Part shown: positions 6,898 to 14,486 of the stretch, piece by piece
Position numbering within the stretch: position 1 is the stretch's first letter
Layout of the letters: each line of letters begins with the position of its first letter
Assembly (NCBI RefSeq): GCF_000981035.1
Contig: NZ_LAYJ01000068.1
Location: 62,001-126,000, forward strand
Source of the DNA: Christensenella hongkongensis
GTDB lineage: Bacteria; Bacillota; Clostridia; Christensenellales; Christensenellaceae
DNA length: 64,000 bases
Reading direction: 5' to 3'
Program-made: the position numbers and the translations under genes
Notes under the pieces: generated by a model
Told to the model about the DNA's origin: nothing
What the model saw: the letters and a program-made list of their open reading frames with translations, nothing else
Databases searched by the model: none

Positions 6898-8205
6898 ATG
6901 GTTATTCTTTGGGGAATATGGGAAATATTTGTCAATGTCATCGAATATTATTTTCTTTTCTTTTTGTTGTCCAAGCGACTCTCCTATTCCAGTTCCAGAA
7001 AATATCAAATTTATATTGTATTGTTTTGCCTGGTTGCCTTACAAAGTATCATGAATTTATTCGAAGTTGATTACCAAATCACGATGATAGTAATGTCCTC
7101 GCTGAAAGTTTTTTATGCTCTGTTATTCAAAGGGAACATAGGCGCCCGTCTCTTTTGGGGTGTTATTGGTTCCTTTGTAGCAATTGCTGCTAATTTGCTG
7201 ATCTCTTTGATTCTTACATGGATGTCAGGTATCAATATCAGCGATACCCTGTTACCCTCAGAGTCTCGCTTTGGAACTACTATTCTATATTGCATGATTA
7301 TTATTACAATCAATTGGATACTATCCCGGATACGGGTTAGCCAACACATCAGTTTGCCTTTTTATTTCCAGATATTTATTGTAGCCATCATGATTTTAGG
7401 TATTTTTGCATCCGGCGAAGCAATCGCATTTTCCATCGGCTCTAACCGTTCCTCGCAGGAGCGGATTGTTCTGACGGTAATCAGCGCCGCCATCCTTGCC
7501 ATGATTGTTTCCATTATTTTCCTGTTTGAAAAAATCGGCGAAACATTATGGGAAAAATCCCGGCTGGAGCGGGCCCATTTAGAGGATGAAAACAACAAAC
7601 GAACCGAAGCAATGGTGCGGGCGTGGCGGCACGATTTCCATAATTACCTTGAGGTAATGCAGATTTATATCGAAAATAAGGATTTTGACCAGCTAAAGAA
7701 ATATGTCGGTGAAGTGAAGAAGGATTTTCAATCGATTCTATCGCTTGTGGCCACTGGAAATCCTGCAGTCGACGCAATTATTTCCAGTAAAATGCTTATT
7801 GCAAGCGAGAAAAACGTTCAGGTCCGTTTGAATGCCCAAAAAATACTGCGCCTTCCCATCAGCGAAACCAAGCTGTGCGTAGTGCTTGGAAATCTTTTGG
7901 ACAATGCAATCGAGGCCTGCAGCAAAATCCCTGATCCGGAAAAACGGCATATCAAAATTGATATTTATCCCCAACGTGGTATGCTCATGATCCATATTGT
8001 CAATCAGTCGTCCGGCGGCTACAAAATGAAGGACAGCCAGCTTATTTCCACCAAACCGGAGGGCAGTCATGGCTACGGCCTTAAGCGCGTCAGGCAAATT
8101 GTAAATGATGCGGATGGAATCTACAATATTTCATATACTGACGACCAATTCGAGGTTACATTATTTTTTTCCATAAAGGGGGCCGCCGATAGCAATGAAA
8201 ATTAA
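6898..8205 (+). CDS. AgrC-like sensor histidine kinase (GHKL type)
   Basis: The 435-residue protein has about six or seven hydrophobic helices in its first 210 residues and a cytoplasmic kinase. The phosphorylated histidine is in RAWRHDFHNYLEV (His245), the N-box is LGNLLDNAIEA (Asn332 and Asn336) and the G-box is GSHGYGLKRV (about 389-398). This multi-helix sensor without a periplasmic domain, plus a GHKL ATPase, is the AgrC arrangement that reads cyclic peptide signals at the membrane. GGGGGTAAAGC precedes the ATG. It overlaps the response regulator by 11 bases, showing coupled production. The ligand is presumably the mature product of one or both adjacent AgrD-like peptides. Confidence 0.9.
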   Translation: MVILWGIWEIFVNVIEYYFLFFLLSKRLSYSSSRKYQIYIVLFCLVALQSIMNLFEVDYQITMIVMSSLKVFYALLFKGNIGARLFWGVIGSFVAIAANLLISLILTWMSGINISDTLLPSESRFGTTILYCMIIITINWILSRIRVSQHISLPFYFQIFIVAIMILGIFASGEAIAFSIGSNRSSQERIVLTVISAAILAMIVSIIFLFEKIGETLWEKSRLERAHLEDENNKRTEAMVRAWRHDFHNYLEVMQIYIENKDFDQLKKYVGEVKKDFQSILSLVATGNPAVDAIISSKMLIASEKNVQVRLNAQKILRLPISETKLCVVLGNLLDNAIEACSKIPDPEKRHIKIDIYPQRGMLMIHIVNQSSGGYKMKDSQLISTKPEGSHGYGLKRVRQIVNDADGIYNISYTDDQFEVTLFFSIKGAADSNEN

Positions 8206-8908
8206 AATTGCGATTATAGAGGACGAACAGGCTTTTGTCGATAGTCTTGGCAGGCTCCTGCGGCAATGGTCGGAAACATATAAATATCTGATCGATATCA
8301 AAAGCTATGCTACAGGCGAAGCCTTTTTACTCGCATGGGAAGCTTCTGAAATTTTCGATGTTATTTTTGTTGACATCATGCTTCCCAACTCTGTAAACGG
8401 AATAGACCTTGCAAAATATATCCGCGAAAAAAATCCGCAGGTGCCTATTATTTTTGCAACCAGCGTAAGGGAAAATATAGGGGATGGCTATCGCGTCAGC
8501 GCTATGCAATATTTGGTCAAACCCGCTATGTATTCGGATATCGAAGAGTGTATGAATAAAATATCAGTTGATTTATCACGCAAGAAAAGCTCGATCTATT
8601 GTTTCCGCAAGAGTAAAAACAGTATCTCCCGAATCCAGTATCATGATATCCTTTATTTTTCAAGCTCCTTGCAATATACTGAGATCCATACCATTTATGG
8701 AGTTGAGAAACAACTGGAGCGCTTAAAAAATATCGAAACTTCTTTGCCTGATGAATTTATACGCTGCCACAGGTCGATTATCGTAAATATCGAAGCCGTT
8801 CATTCTATTTCCCCGGTCTCGATTACTCTGCCTGATTTTACAACGATTCCCATAAGCAAAACATATTTTAACGCAGTCAAAAACAAATATCTGGCATATT
8901 TTGGATAG
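8195..8908 (+). CDS. AgrA-like LytTR response regulator
   Basis: The 237-residue protein has an N-terminal receiver domain (acidic pair E9-D10, phosphoacceptor D60 in FVDIMLP, conserved K109 in LVKPA). A LytTR DNA-binding domain follows (about 135-237, with LERLKNIETSLPDEFIRCHR and SIIVN). LytTR regulators bind two 9-bp direct repeats two helical turns apart; such a pair lies upstream of the agrD genes at 6801-6830. AAAGGGGG lies upstream of the start codon. The agrB gene begins ten bases after its stop. It most likely activates the agrD promoter in a feedback loop. Confidence 0.92.
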   Translation: MKIKIAIIEDEQAFVDSLGRLLRQWSETYKYLIDIKSYATGEAFLLAWEASEIFDVIFVDIMLPNSVNGIDLAKYIREKNPQVPIIFATSVRENIGDGYRVSAMQYLVKPAMYSDIEECMNKISVDLSRKKSSIYCFRKSKNSISRIQYHDILYFSSSLQYTEIHTIYGVEKQLERLKNIETSLPDEFIRCHRSIIVNIEAVHSISPVSITLPDFTTIPISKTYFNAVKNKYLAYFG

Positions 8909-8918
8909 GAAGGTTACC

Positions 8919-9476
8919 ATGGAAAAATTTGCAAACAAATTCGCCGAATGGCTGGTTTCCAAAGGCGCGGATGAAGAAAACAAAGAAATATTTGCGTATA
9001 GTATGGAGTGCCTGCTCAATACTGTTCTCACGTTTGGTATCATTTTGATCGTCGGAGCTATATTGGGGCGGCTGCCGATTACGCTGGTCTGGATCGTTTT
9101 CTTTTTGCCGCTTCGCCACGCTTCCGGCGGACTTCACGCGCCAAACCACATTGGCTGTTTAATCCTTTCCCTTTCCGTTGGAATCGGCTGTATGTTACTG
9201 AACCCTTTCCTTGTGGGGTTTGACTGGTTCATCGCAGCAGGTGTCGCAGGAAGTATTATCATCATTTTCCTGTTTGCCCCTGTCATCCACGTCAACCATC
9301 CCTTATCAGAACAGCGCATCCTGCACATGAAAAAAACGGCCCGGACGATCATTCTGGTTGAAAGCTGCCTGGTGGCCTTTCTGTTCTTTTTTACACCCGC
9401 GCAGTTTGCCACAGCTGCGGTACTCGGTATCCTTTCAGCAACGATATCGACTTTGATTGGCCATATTACGAATTAG
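8919..9476 (+). CDS. AgrB-like membrane peptidase/cyclase
   Basis: The 185-residue membrane protein carries the AgrB core LRHASGGLHAPNHIGC with candidate catalytic His73 and Cys80. These are seven residues apart, as in staphylococcal AgrB (His77/Cys84). Four to six hydrophobic helices follow. AgrB cuts the C-terminal tail from AgrD and holds the core as an acyl-enzyme while the thiolactone forms. The ATG at 8919, with AGGAAGG ahead of it, is preferred to a TTG at 8901. It is the only AgrB gene in the window, so it would have to process both precursors. In the usual agrBDCA order agrB comes first; here it is last. Confidence 0.93.
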   Translation: MEKFANKFAEWLVSKGADEENKEIFAYSMECLLNTVLTFGIILIVGAILGRLPITLVWIVFFLPLRHASGGLHAPNHIGCLILSLSVGIGCMLLNPFLVGFDWFIAAGVAGSIIIIFLFAPVIHVNHPLSEQRILHMKKTARTIILVESCLVAFLFFFTPAQFATAAVLGILSATISTLIGHITN

Positions 9477-9610
9477 TATCCGGGCCGTTCCTTCACGACC
9501 TGCTCCTTCAGGCGCAAAAACGTCTGAACCGCTGCGCTCAGCTTCGTATTTTTTTCACGCTTGCGGCTTTTGTTCAGATACCCGGCAGAAACATACGGTA
9601 AATTTTCCAA
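9473..9610 (-). pseudogene. Remnant of a LysR-type regulator, C-terminal end only
   Basis: Forty-five minus-strand codons read from an in-frame stop down to a stop that overlaps the agrB stop. They contain PYVSAGYLNKSRKREKNTKL and then SAAVQTFLRLKEQV, which resembles the closing strand and helix of a LysR effector domain. No start codon, promoter or helix-turn-helix precedes it. It looks like the leftover 3' end of a gene lost by deletion, possibly when the agr locus settled here. The similarity is from memory and the stretch is short. Confidence 0.4.
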
Positions 9611-9840
9611 TCAAATTTTAGGGCAGATAAAATCCCATGGGTTTTATTAAGCAGCCTGCCGCGCATCAAAATTCATTTTCCGCAAAAATATCCTTTTCAC
9701 CCGCTCTTGAAATGTGTATAATAAAAACAAGCAGGCGTTGGCGTATCATTCTGATATGACACGCGTCCAGACCTTCCCTTCCCGCCGTAATGTAATCATT
9801 TTTTGTTTCAGTTGCGGCTATTCTATCAAGGAGTATCAAA
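9611..9840 (+). promoter_or_regulatory. Promoter and leader of the DgoK-like gene
   Basis: TTTTCA (9694-9699) and TATAAT (9717-9722) are 17 bp apart. The remaining leader of about 110 bases up to the start codon shows no riboswitch or terminator that I can identify. AAGGAG lies about 10 bases before the ATG. Upstream of the promoter nothing beyond the LysR remnant is visible. Confidence 0.6.
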
Positions 9841-10842
9841 ATGAATTATATTTATATTAACTGCGGTACAACTACCTCAAGGGGCTATCTGGTAAGGGAC
9901 GGCAAACCGTCCGGTTACGTTTCAAAGGTCGTGGGCACCAAGGATTCCTCCCTTTCGGGCGGTAACGATATCCTGCTTGCCGGCCTGCGCGAAATTTACG
10001 ACGTCCTCATCGACCGCAACGGCCTTTTTGAACGCGATATTGAAAGCGTATGGATTTCCGGCATGGCCACAAGCCCGTTTGGAATCACGGAGATCCCCCA
10101 TATGACGATGCCGGTAAACGCACAAAAGATGTACGACGAATCCGTCACGTTTTATGAGGAAAGCTATTTTGACCGCGAGCTCAGGCTGCTGCGCGGCGTA
10201 AAAAACGTTCCTGACGGCACGGTGGTCGATCTGGAAAATATCGAATACATCAGCAGCATTCGCGGTGAAGAAATCGATATTGTCGGGCTTCTTTCCAGCA
10301 ATTATACGCCTGAAGGGCCGTTTGTCGTAGTCGCGCCAAGCTCCCACACCCAGTTTTGTTATGTGAAAGACGGAGCGCTTACCGACATCCTTTCCTCTTT
10401 TACCGGCGAGCTGCGCTATGCGCTCTCACGCGATACCATGCTGTATGGCGAGCAGGAGCACGGCGACGTTGCAATGACGGAGCAATTTGTGCGTAAGGGC
10501 TGTGAATACCTGCGTAAATACGGTTTTTGCCGCGCGGTTCAAATCGTGCACGGCGCAAATACCTTCGGCATCCTTTCCAAGGCTGAACGCACGCAGATCT
10601 TAAACGGAATTATCACCGGTTCCGTAACAGACCTTCTTGCCCAGCATATCAGTAAAAAATGGACTGATGTGGAGGAAATCGTGATATTCGGCGGCAAGCC
10701 GTATATTGAGGCTTATCAAATCCTGTTAAAGGATACGCTTCCTTCCATGCCCGTAAGGCTCATTACAGATATCAACGGAAACAGCTTTGCGCTGAGCGGC
10801 TTTTTGGAACTTCTCAAAATTGAAGAAAACGCCGCCCACTAA
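9841..10842 (+). CDS. 2-dehydro-3-deoxygalactonokinase (DgoK)-family sugar-acid kinase
   Basis: The 333-residue protein matches the DgoK family: INCGTTTSRGYLVRDG near residues 6-21 (phosphate 1 loop of the actin/hexokinase fold), WISGMATSPFGITEIPH near 77-93, and VVVAPSSHTQFCYVKDG near 162-178, where DgoK enzymes typically have P-G-T-H-T-K. A C-terminal IVIFGGKPYIEAYQ segment lies near 280. DgoK phosphorylates 2-keto-3-deoxy sugar acids in De Ley-Doudoroff type routes. It is a single gene with its own promoter and a shared terminator downstream. Partner aldolase and dehydratase genes are not in the window, so the substrate is uncertain. Confidence 0.75.
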   Translation: MNYIYINCGTTTSRGYLVRDGKPSGYVSKVVGTKDSSLSGGNDILLAGLREIYDVLIDRNGLFERDIESVWISGMATSPFGITEIPHMTMPVNAQKMYDESVTFYEESYFDRELRLLRGVKNVPDGTVVDLENIEYISSIRGEEIDIVGLLSSNYTPEGPFVVVAPSSHTQFCYVKDGALTDILSSFTGELRYALSRDTMLYGEQEHGDVAMTEQFVRKGCEYLRKYGFCRAVQIVHGANTFGILSKAERTQILNGIITGSVTDLLAQHISKKWTDVEEIVIFGGKPYIEAYQILLKDTLPSMPVRLITDINGNSFALSGFLELLKIEENAAH

Positions 10843-10851
10843 TCAAATGTC

Positions 10852-10884
10852 AAAAAACATCCCTGCTGGCAGGGATGTTTTTTT
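10852..10884. terminator. Bidirectional intrinsic terminator
   Basis: AAAAAACATCCCTG and CAGGGATGTTTTTT form a 14-bp stem with a four-base loop, with T-runs on both strands. It ends the DgoK-like gene (+) and the GH4 gene (-). Confidence 0.92.
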
Positions 10885-10904
10885 GTGTTCCAGGCTTATC
10901 CCGG

Positions 10905-12242
10905 TTATTTCATGTAGGCAATATATTCCTCATTCGCAGCCATAAGCTCATCCACCATTGCATGAATCTGGTCGAGTGTCAGCTTTGCCGCCGTAAATGG
11001 ATCAAGCTTCACAGCCTCATAGATATATTTCATGTCTTTTGTGACGACCGCGTCCGCCATCAGCTTATGAACGTTTACATTTGTCAGGTTAAGGGCTGCA
11101 AGCGCGTCCGGCAACGCTCCCGCATAGCAGGTATGGATGCCTTCGGTGTCCGTATAGCACGGCACCTCTACAACGCAATCATTTGGCAGGTTTGTGATAA
11201 GCCCGGTATTTTTCACATTCAGGTTCGCGCGGAACGGCTTTCCTGTATAATACGCGTGAATGATCTCAGGTGCATATTCAAAGGTTTTCTCCATCGGTAT
11301 CTCCTCACCTTTGTCAAGCAGGCCTTTCAGTTCCTCGAAATAGTCGTCCGCCGCTTCCTCATGGGCAAGCCACCAGCGGTCGTCAATGCGCAAACGCTTA
11401 ATCTCCTCTTCGTTTTTCCTGAAATAAGGAAGATATTCCGACAGGTGCAGCGGAGACTCCGACACAAAATACCCAAAATGCCTCATAACGTCAAACCGCA
11501 CGAAATCGTAAAGCGTTACTCCATAAGATTTATAATCCTGTTCGTATTGCGCAAGGCATTCAATTTGCTCATATGTTTTTGAAATTTCTCGCAGTGCGGG
11601 GTAAGCGTCCTTGCCGTCCACCTTGAATTCCAAAAACCAGTCCATATGGTTAATACCCGCCGCCCAGTAGGATATGCGCGACATATCCTTAATGCGCAGA
11701 TAATCCGCAAGCTGTGTCGCCGTGCTTTGCACGTTATGGCAGAATCCGAAAATTTTAATGCTTGTGGTACGGCTGAGCGCGAGACACAACGGCGCCATAG
11801 GATTTGTATAATTGAAGAAATACGCATCCGGGCACAGCTCCTCCATGTCCTTGCAAATTGCGTAAATCTGCGGATACGCTCGCAAAAAGCGGAACATACC
11901 TCCCGGCCCGATGGTATCGCCGATCACCTGGTCAAGCCCGTATCGATCCGGAATTTCAAGGTCTTTACGATACTGCCCGGGGCCTCCGACGTTGATCGTG
12001 TTGATTACAAAATCAGCGTCCGCAAGCACTTCCCGGCGTTCGCTCGCCGCCTCAACCGTCACTTCTTTCCCGGCCTGGCGGCAAAGCTGAATTGCAACCT
12101 GCTTCATCACCTCAAGCTTTTCCGTATTGAGGTCAACCAGTGATATATTGTCGATTTGCATATCGTCAAACAGCATCAAATCCCCAATGAGCTTTTTTGC
12201 AAACATCGCGCTGCCCGCGCCGATCACAACGATTTTCTTCAT
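10905..12242 (-). CDS. Glycoside hydrolase family 4 enzyme (alpha-galactosidase/galacturonidase type)
   Basis: The 445-residue protein has the NAD-binding start IVVIGAGSAMFAKKLIGDL, then NTINVGGPGQY near 96-106, GDTIGPGGMFRFLRAYP, FNYTNPMAPLC, FGFCHNVQSTATQL (metal-ligand Cys) and AAGINHMDWF (metal-ligand His). These are GH4 hallmarks. GH4 enzymes use NAD+ and Mn2+ and hydrolyse alpha-galactosides, alpha-galacturonides or 6-phospho-glucosides by a redox mechanism in the cytoplasm. The C-H-N-V-Q motif is nearer the alpha-galactosidase (C-H-S-V) group than the C-N-V-P glucosidases. The ATG at 12242 follows GGGAGG. It has its own promoter and lies downstream of the ABC-transporter operon, which could supply its substrate. 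Confidence 0.88.
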   Translation of the reverse strand: MKKIVVIGAGSAMFAKKLIGDLMLFDDMQIDNISLVDLNTEKLEVMKQVAIQLCRQAGKEVTVEAASERREVLADADFVINTINVGGPGQYRKDLEIPDRYGLDQVIGDTIGPGGMFRFLRAYPQIYAICKDMEELCPDAYFFNYTNPMAPLCLALSRTTSIKIFGFCHNVQSTATQLADYLRIKDMSRISYWAAGINHMDWFLEFKVDGKDAYPALREISKTYEQIECLAQYEQDYKSYGVTLYDFVRFDVMRHFGYFVSESPLHLSEYLPYFRKNEEEIKRLRIDDRWWLAHEEAADDYFEELKGLLDKGEEIPMEKTFEYAPEIIHAYYTGKPFRANLNVKNTGLITNLPNDCVVEVPCYTDTEGIHTCYAGALPDALAALNLTNVNVHKLMADAVVTKDMKYIYEAVKLDPFTAAKLTLDQIHAMVDELMAANEEYIAYMK

Positions 12243-12304
12243 ATTTCCCTCCCATATTCTTTTGTTAAAACAGATGATTGTTTCCAATAGAAATTCTTTC
12301 CTCT

Positions 12305-12333
12305 ATCATAACACCCCTGTTTTTTATTTGAAA
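12305..12333 (-). promoter_or_regulatory. Promoter of the GH4 gene
   Basis: Minus-strand TTTCAA (12328-12333) and TATGAT (12305-12310) are 17 bp apart, just downstream of the terminator that closes the transporter operon. Confidence 0.6.
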
Positions 12334-12340
12334 GGCTTTT

Positions 12341-12387
12341 ACCCAAAAATGCCCCGAAAGAGTCCGCTGCTCTTGCCGGGGCTTTTT
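12341..12387 (-). terminator. Terminator of the ABC transporter/dehydrogenase operon
   Basis: GCCCCG(A)AAGAG at 12351-12361 pairs with CTCTTG(C)CGGGGC ending at 12382. On the minus strand the stem is followed by ATTTTTGGG. It separates the dehydrogenase gene from the GH4 gene. Confidence 0.75.
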
Positions 12388-12422
12388 GGTATCATCCTTT
12401 AGAGTCCTTGTGAAGAAAACAA

Positions 12423-13490
12423 TTATGGCTGTAAAACAACCTTGATTGCATTCGGATCTTTTTCCGCCGTTTCAAACGCTTCCTTCCAGTCGTCAAGCTT
12501 GTAGATATGCGTCACGACTCCGTCCGTGCGTATTGTGCCGTCGGCAATGCCCTTGATCACCGCGTCATAGCAATGGCCGCTCAAATGCGATCCTCTGACG
12601 TCTATTTCCTTGGTATCCCCAATGATATTCCAGTCTATTGTGATATCTGTGGGGAAAACGCCAAACTGCACATACCGTCCCAGATTCCGTATCATTTCAA
12701 GCCCCTGCCGCACGCTCGGCTCGCTGCCAGACGCTTCGATATACACGTCGCAGCCATAGCCGTCCGTCAGCTTTCGGATTTCTTTTATCACATCCGTCTC
12801 AAGCGGGTTGAATACATAATCCGCGCCAAATTCCTTTGCCTTTTCAAGCCTGCTCTTTTTTAGATCAAGCCCTATAATCAGCTTTGGCGCGAGCTTTTTT
12901 GCCGCGTTTATCATGCCAAGGCCAATCGCCCCGAGCCCGCTGATAACAAGCACGTCCTCATGCGTGATTCCGCCCCGTTCCACGGCGTGCATCGCACATG
13001 CAAACGGCTCGACAAGCGCGGCCTGCTGAATTGTAAAATCATCCGGCAGCGGATGCAGCACGCTTTTTTCCGCATATTTCATATATTCCGCAAATCCCCC
13101 CTGCGCGTCATCCTTAAAGCCGTAAATATGGTGGGGCTGGCACATCCAATAGTTTCCCTCGCGGCAAAATTTACACTCACCGCACGGCAGTATCTGCTCC
13201 GCAAGAAGAAGCTGCCCTTTTTTGATTCCCTGAACATTTTTCCCAAAATCCACAACCTCGCCATAAAATTCATGCCCGCCGGTTGCAGGGGCTTCGATAT
13301 AAGCTGTTTCAGGGGATGTGCCCCATACGCGCTGCCCTCCATGCAAGGTTTTTACATCCCCGGCGCAGATACCGCATCCACGGATTTCTACCAGAATTTC
13401 GTTGTCGCCGATTTGTGGAACGTCTATTTCCTCCACCCTGTAATCATACGGCGCATACACACGCAGCGCCTTCATCTTTTTGTCCATCAT
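12423..13490 (-). CDS. Zinc-dependent polyol dehydrogenase, erythritol/L-threitol dehydrogenase-like
   Basis: This medium-chain dehydrogenase has about 355 residues. It shows the catalytic zinc site in CGICAGDVKTLHGG and GGHEFYGEVV, and the structural zinc cysteines in LPCGECKFCREGNYWMCQPH. The nucleotide-binding loop is VISGLGAIGLGM near 182. The segments ICAGDVK, HHIYGFK and GGFAEYMKYAEK match what I recall of erythritol/L-threitol dehydrogenases, which oxidise tetritols to erythrulose. Two adjacent ATG codons (13490 and 13487) follow GGGAGG; either could serve. It is the last gene of the operon with an RbsABC-type importer, so the transported compound is probably its substrate or the precursor of it. 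Confidence 0.72.
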   Translation of the reverse strand: MMDKKMKALRVYAPYDYRVEEIDVPQIGDNEILVEIRGCGICAGDVKTLHGGQRVWGTSPETAYIEAPATGGHEFYGEVVDFGKNVQGIKKGQLLLAEQILPCGECKFCREGNYWMCQPHHIYGFKDDAQGGFAEYMKYAEKSVLHPLPDDFTIQQAALVEPFACAMHAVERGGITHEDVLVISGLGAIGLGMINAAKKLAPKLIIGLDLKKSRLEKAKEFGADYVFNPLETDVIKEIRKLTDGYGCDVYIEASGSEPSVRQGLEMIRNLGRYVQFGVFPTDITIDWNIIGDTKEIDVRGSHLSGHCYDAVIKGIADGTIRTDGVVTHIYKLDDWKEAFETAEKDPNAIKVVLQP

Positions 13491-13504
13491 AAAACCTCCC
13501 TTTT

Positions 13505-14485
13505 TTAAACGCCCTGGTTTTTCCTGTTTGACGTTGCGACCTGTAGCAGCACGGATGCAATGATTATAAAGCCCTTGATCACATCCTGCGGATAGGACGG
13601 CACTGCCAGCAGGTTCATAATATTTCCGATCAATGCCAGAATCAGTACGCCGACCAGCGTTTTTACCGCCGAGCCCTCGCCGCCGGACAGGCTCGCCCCG
13701 CCAATGACGCACGCAGCGATTGCGTCAAGCTCAAAGCCATCCCCCACGACAGGAGACCCCATCGCAGTCCTTGAAGCCGTCAGTATGCCCGCAACGGCAG
13801 CGCAAATCCCTGAAATAATATACACGGACGCTTTATACGATTTCACGCGGATGCCCGCCAGCGTCACAGCTGTTTCATTGCTGCCGATTGCCACCACAAG
13901 GCGTCCGAACGACGTATATTTGAGCAGGAACCAGAACAATACGACTGCTATGATCCCAATCAGCACCAGTGTGGGCAGTCCGCCGAACACCATGCCGGTT
14001 CCCAGCGCTTCGATGGTTCCCGCCGGTATTTTAATCGGCGTTCCGTTTGACACCATAAACGCCACGCCCCTTGCAATGGTCATCACCGCCAGCGTCACAA
14101 TAAACGGCGCCATCTTGACCTTTGCCACCAGAAACCCCGCAAAAGCTCCAAGCCCTGCGCCCACAAGTATGGTGATTGCCACCGCGCCCGGCGTACTGAC
14201 ATTAAACTTGTTCAGGAAAAGCGCCACGATCACGCCGCCAAGAGCCATCACCGAGCCGACCGAAAGATCGATGCCTCCTGTCAGTATCACAAGCAGCATT
14301 CCCATCGAGATTACAGTGAGCGCCGCGTATTGCCTGCCGATGTTGATAATATTGTTTACCGTAAAAAAGTCCGGCGATATGCTGATACAGATGATAATAA
14401 GCCCCGCCAGCATAATATAAGTGTTGTATTTTACAATAAATCTGGAAAATCCCTTTTTGAAACCCGTATTCAGTTCTTTTTCCAT
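13505..14485 (-). CDS. RbsC-type sugar ABC transporter permease
   Basis: The 326-residue membrane protein has about eight to ten hydrophobic helices and the RbsC/XylH-type signature GGIDLSVGSVMALGGVIVAL near residues 70-89, with a late ACVIGGASLSGGEGS near 248-262. It forms the channel of an ABC importer for a monosaccharide or polyol. Its start codon lies two bases from the stop of the ATPase gene, so translation is coupled. The dehydrogenase follows after 14 bases. Confidence 0.92.
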   Translation of the reverse strand: MEKELNTGFKKGFSRFIVKYNTYIMLAGLIIICISISPDFFTVNNIINIGRQYAALTVISMGMLLVILTGGIDLSVGSVMALGGVIVALFLNKFNVSTPGAVAITILVGAGLGAFAGFLVAKVKMAPFIVTLAVMTIARGVAFMVSNGTPIKIPAGTIEALGTGMVFGGLPTLVLIGIIAVVLFWFLLKYTSFGRLVVAIGSNETAVTLAGIRVKSYKASVYIISGICAAVAGILTASRTAMGSPVVGDGFELDAIAACVIGGASLSGGEGSAVKTLVGVLILALIGNIMNLLAVPSYPQDVIKGFIIIASVLLQVATSNRKNQGV

Positions 14486-14486
14486 C

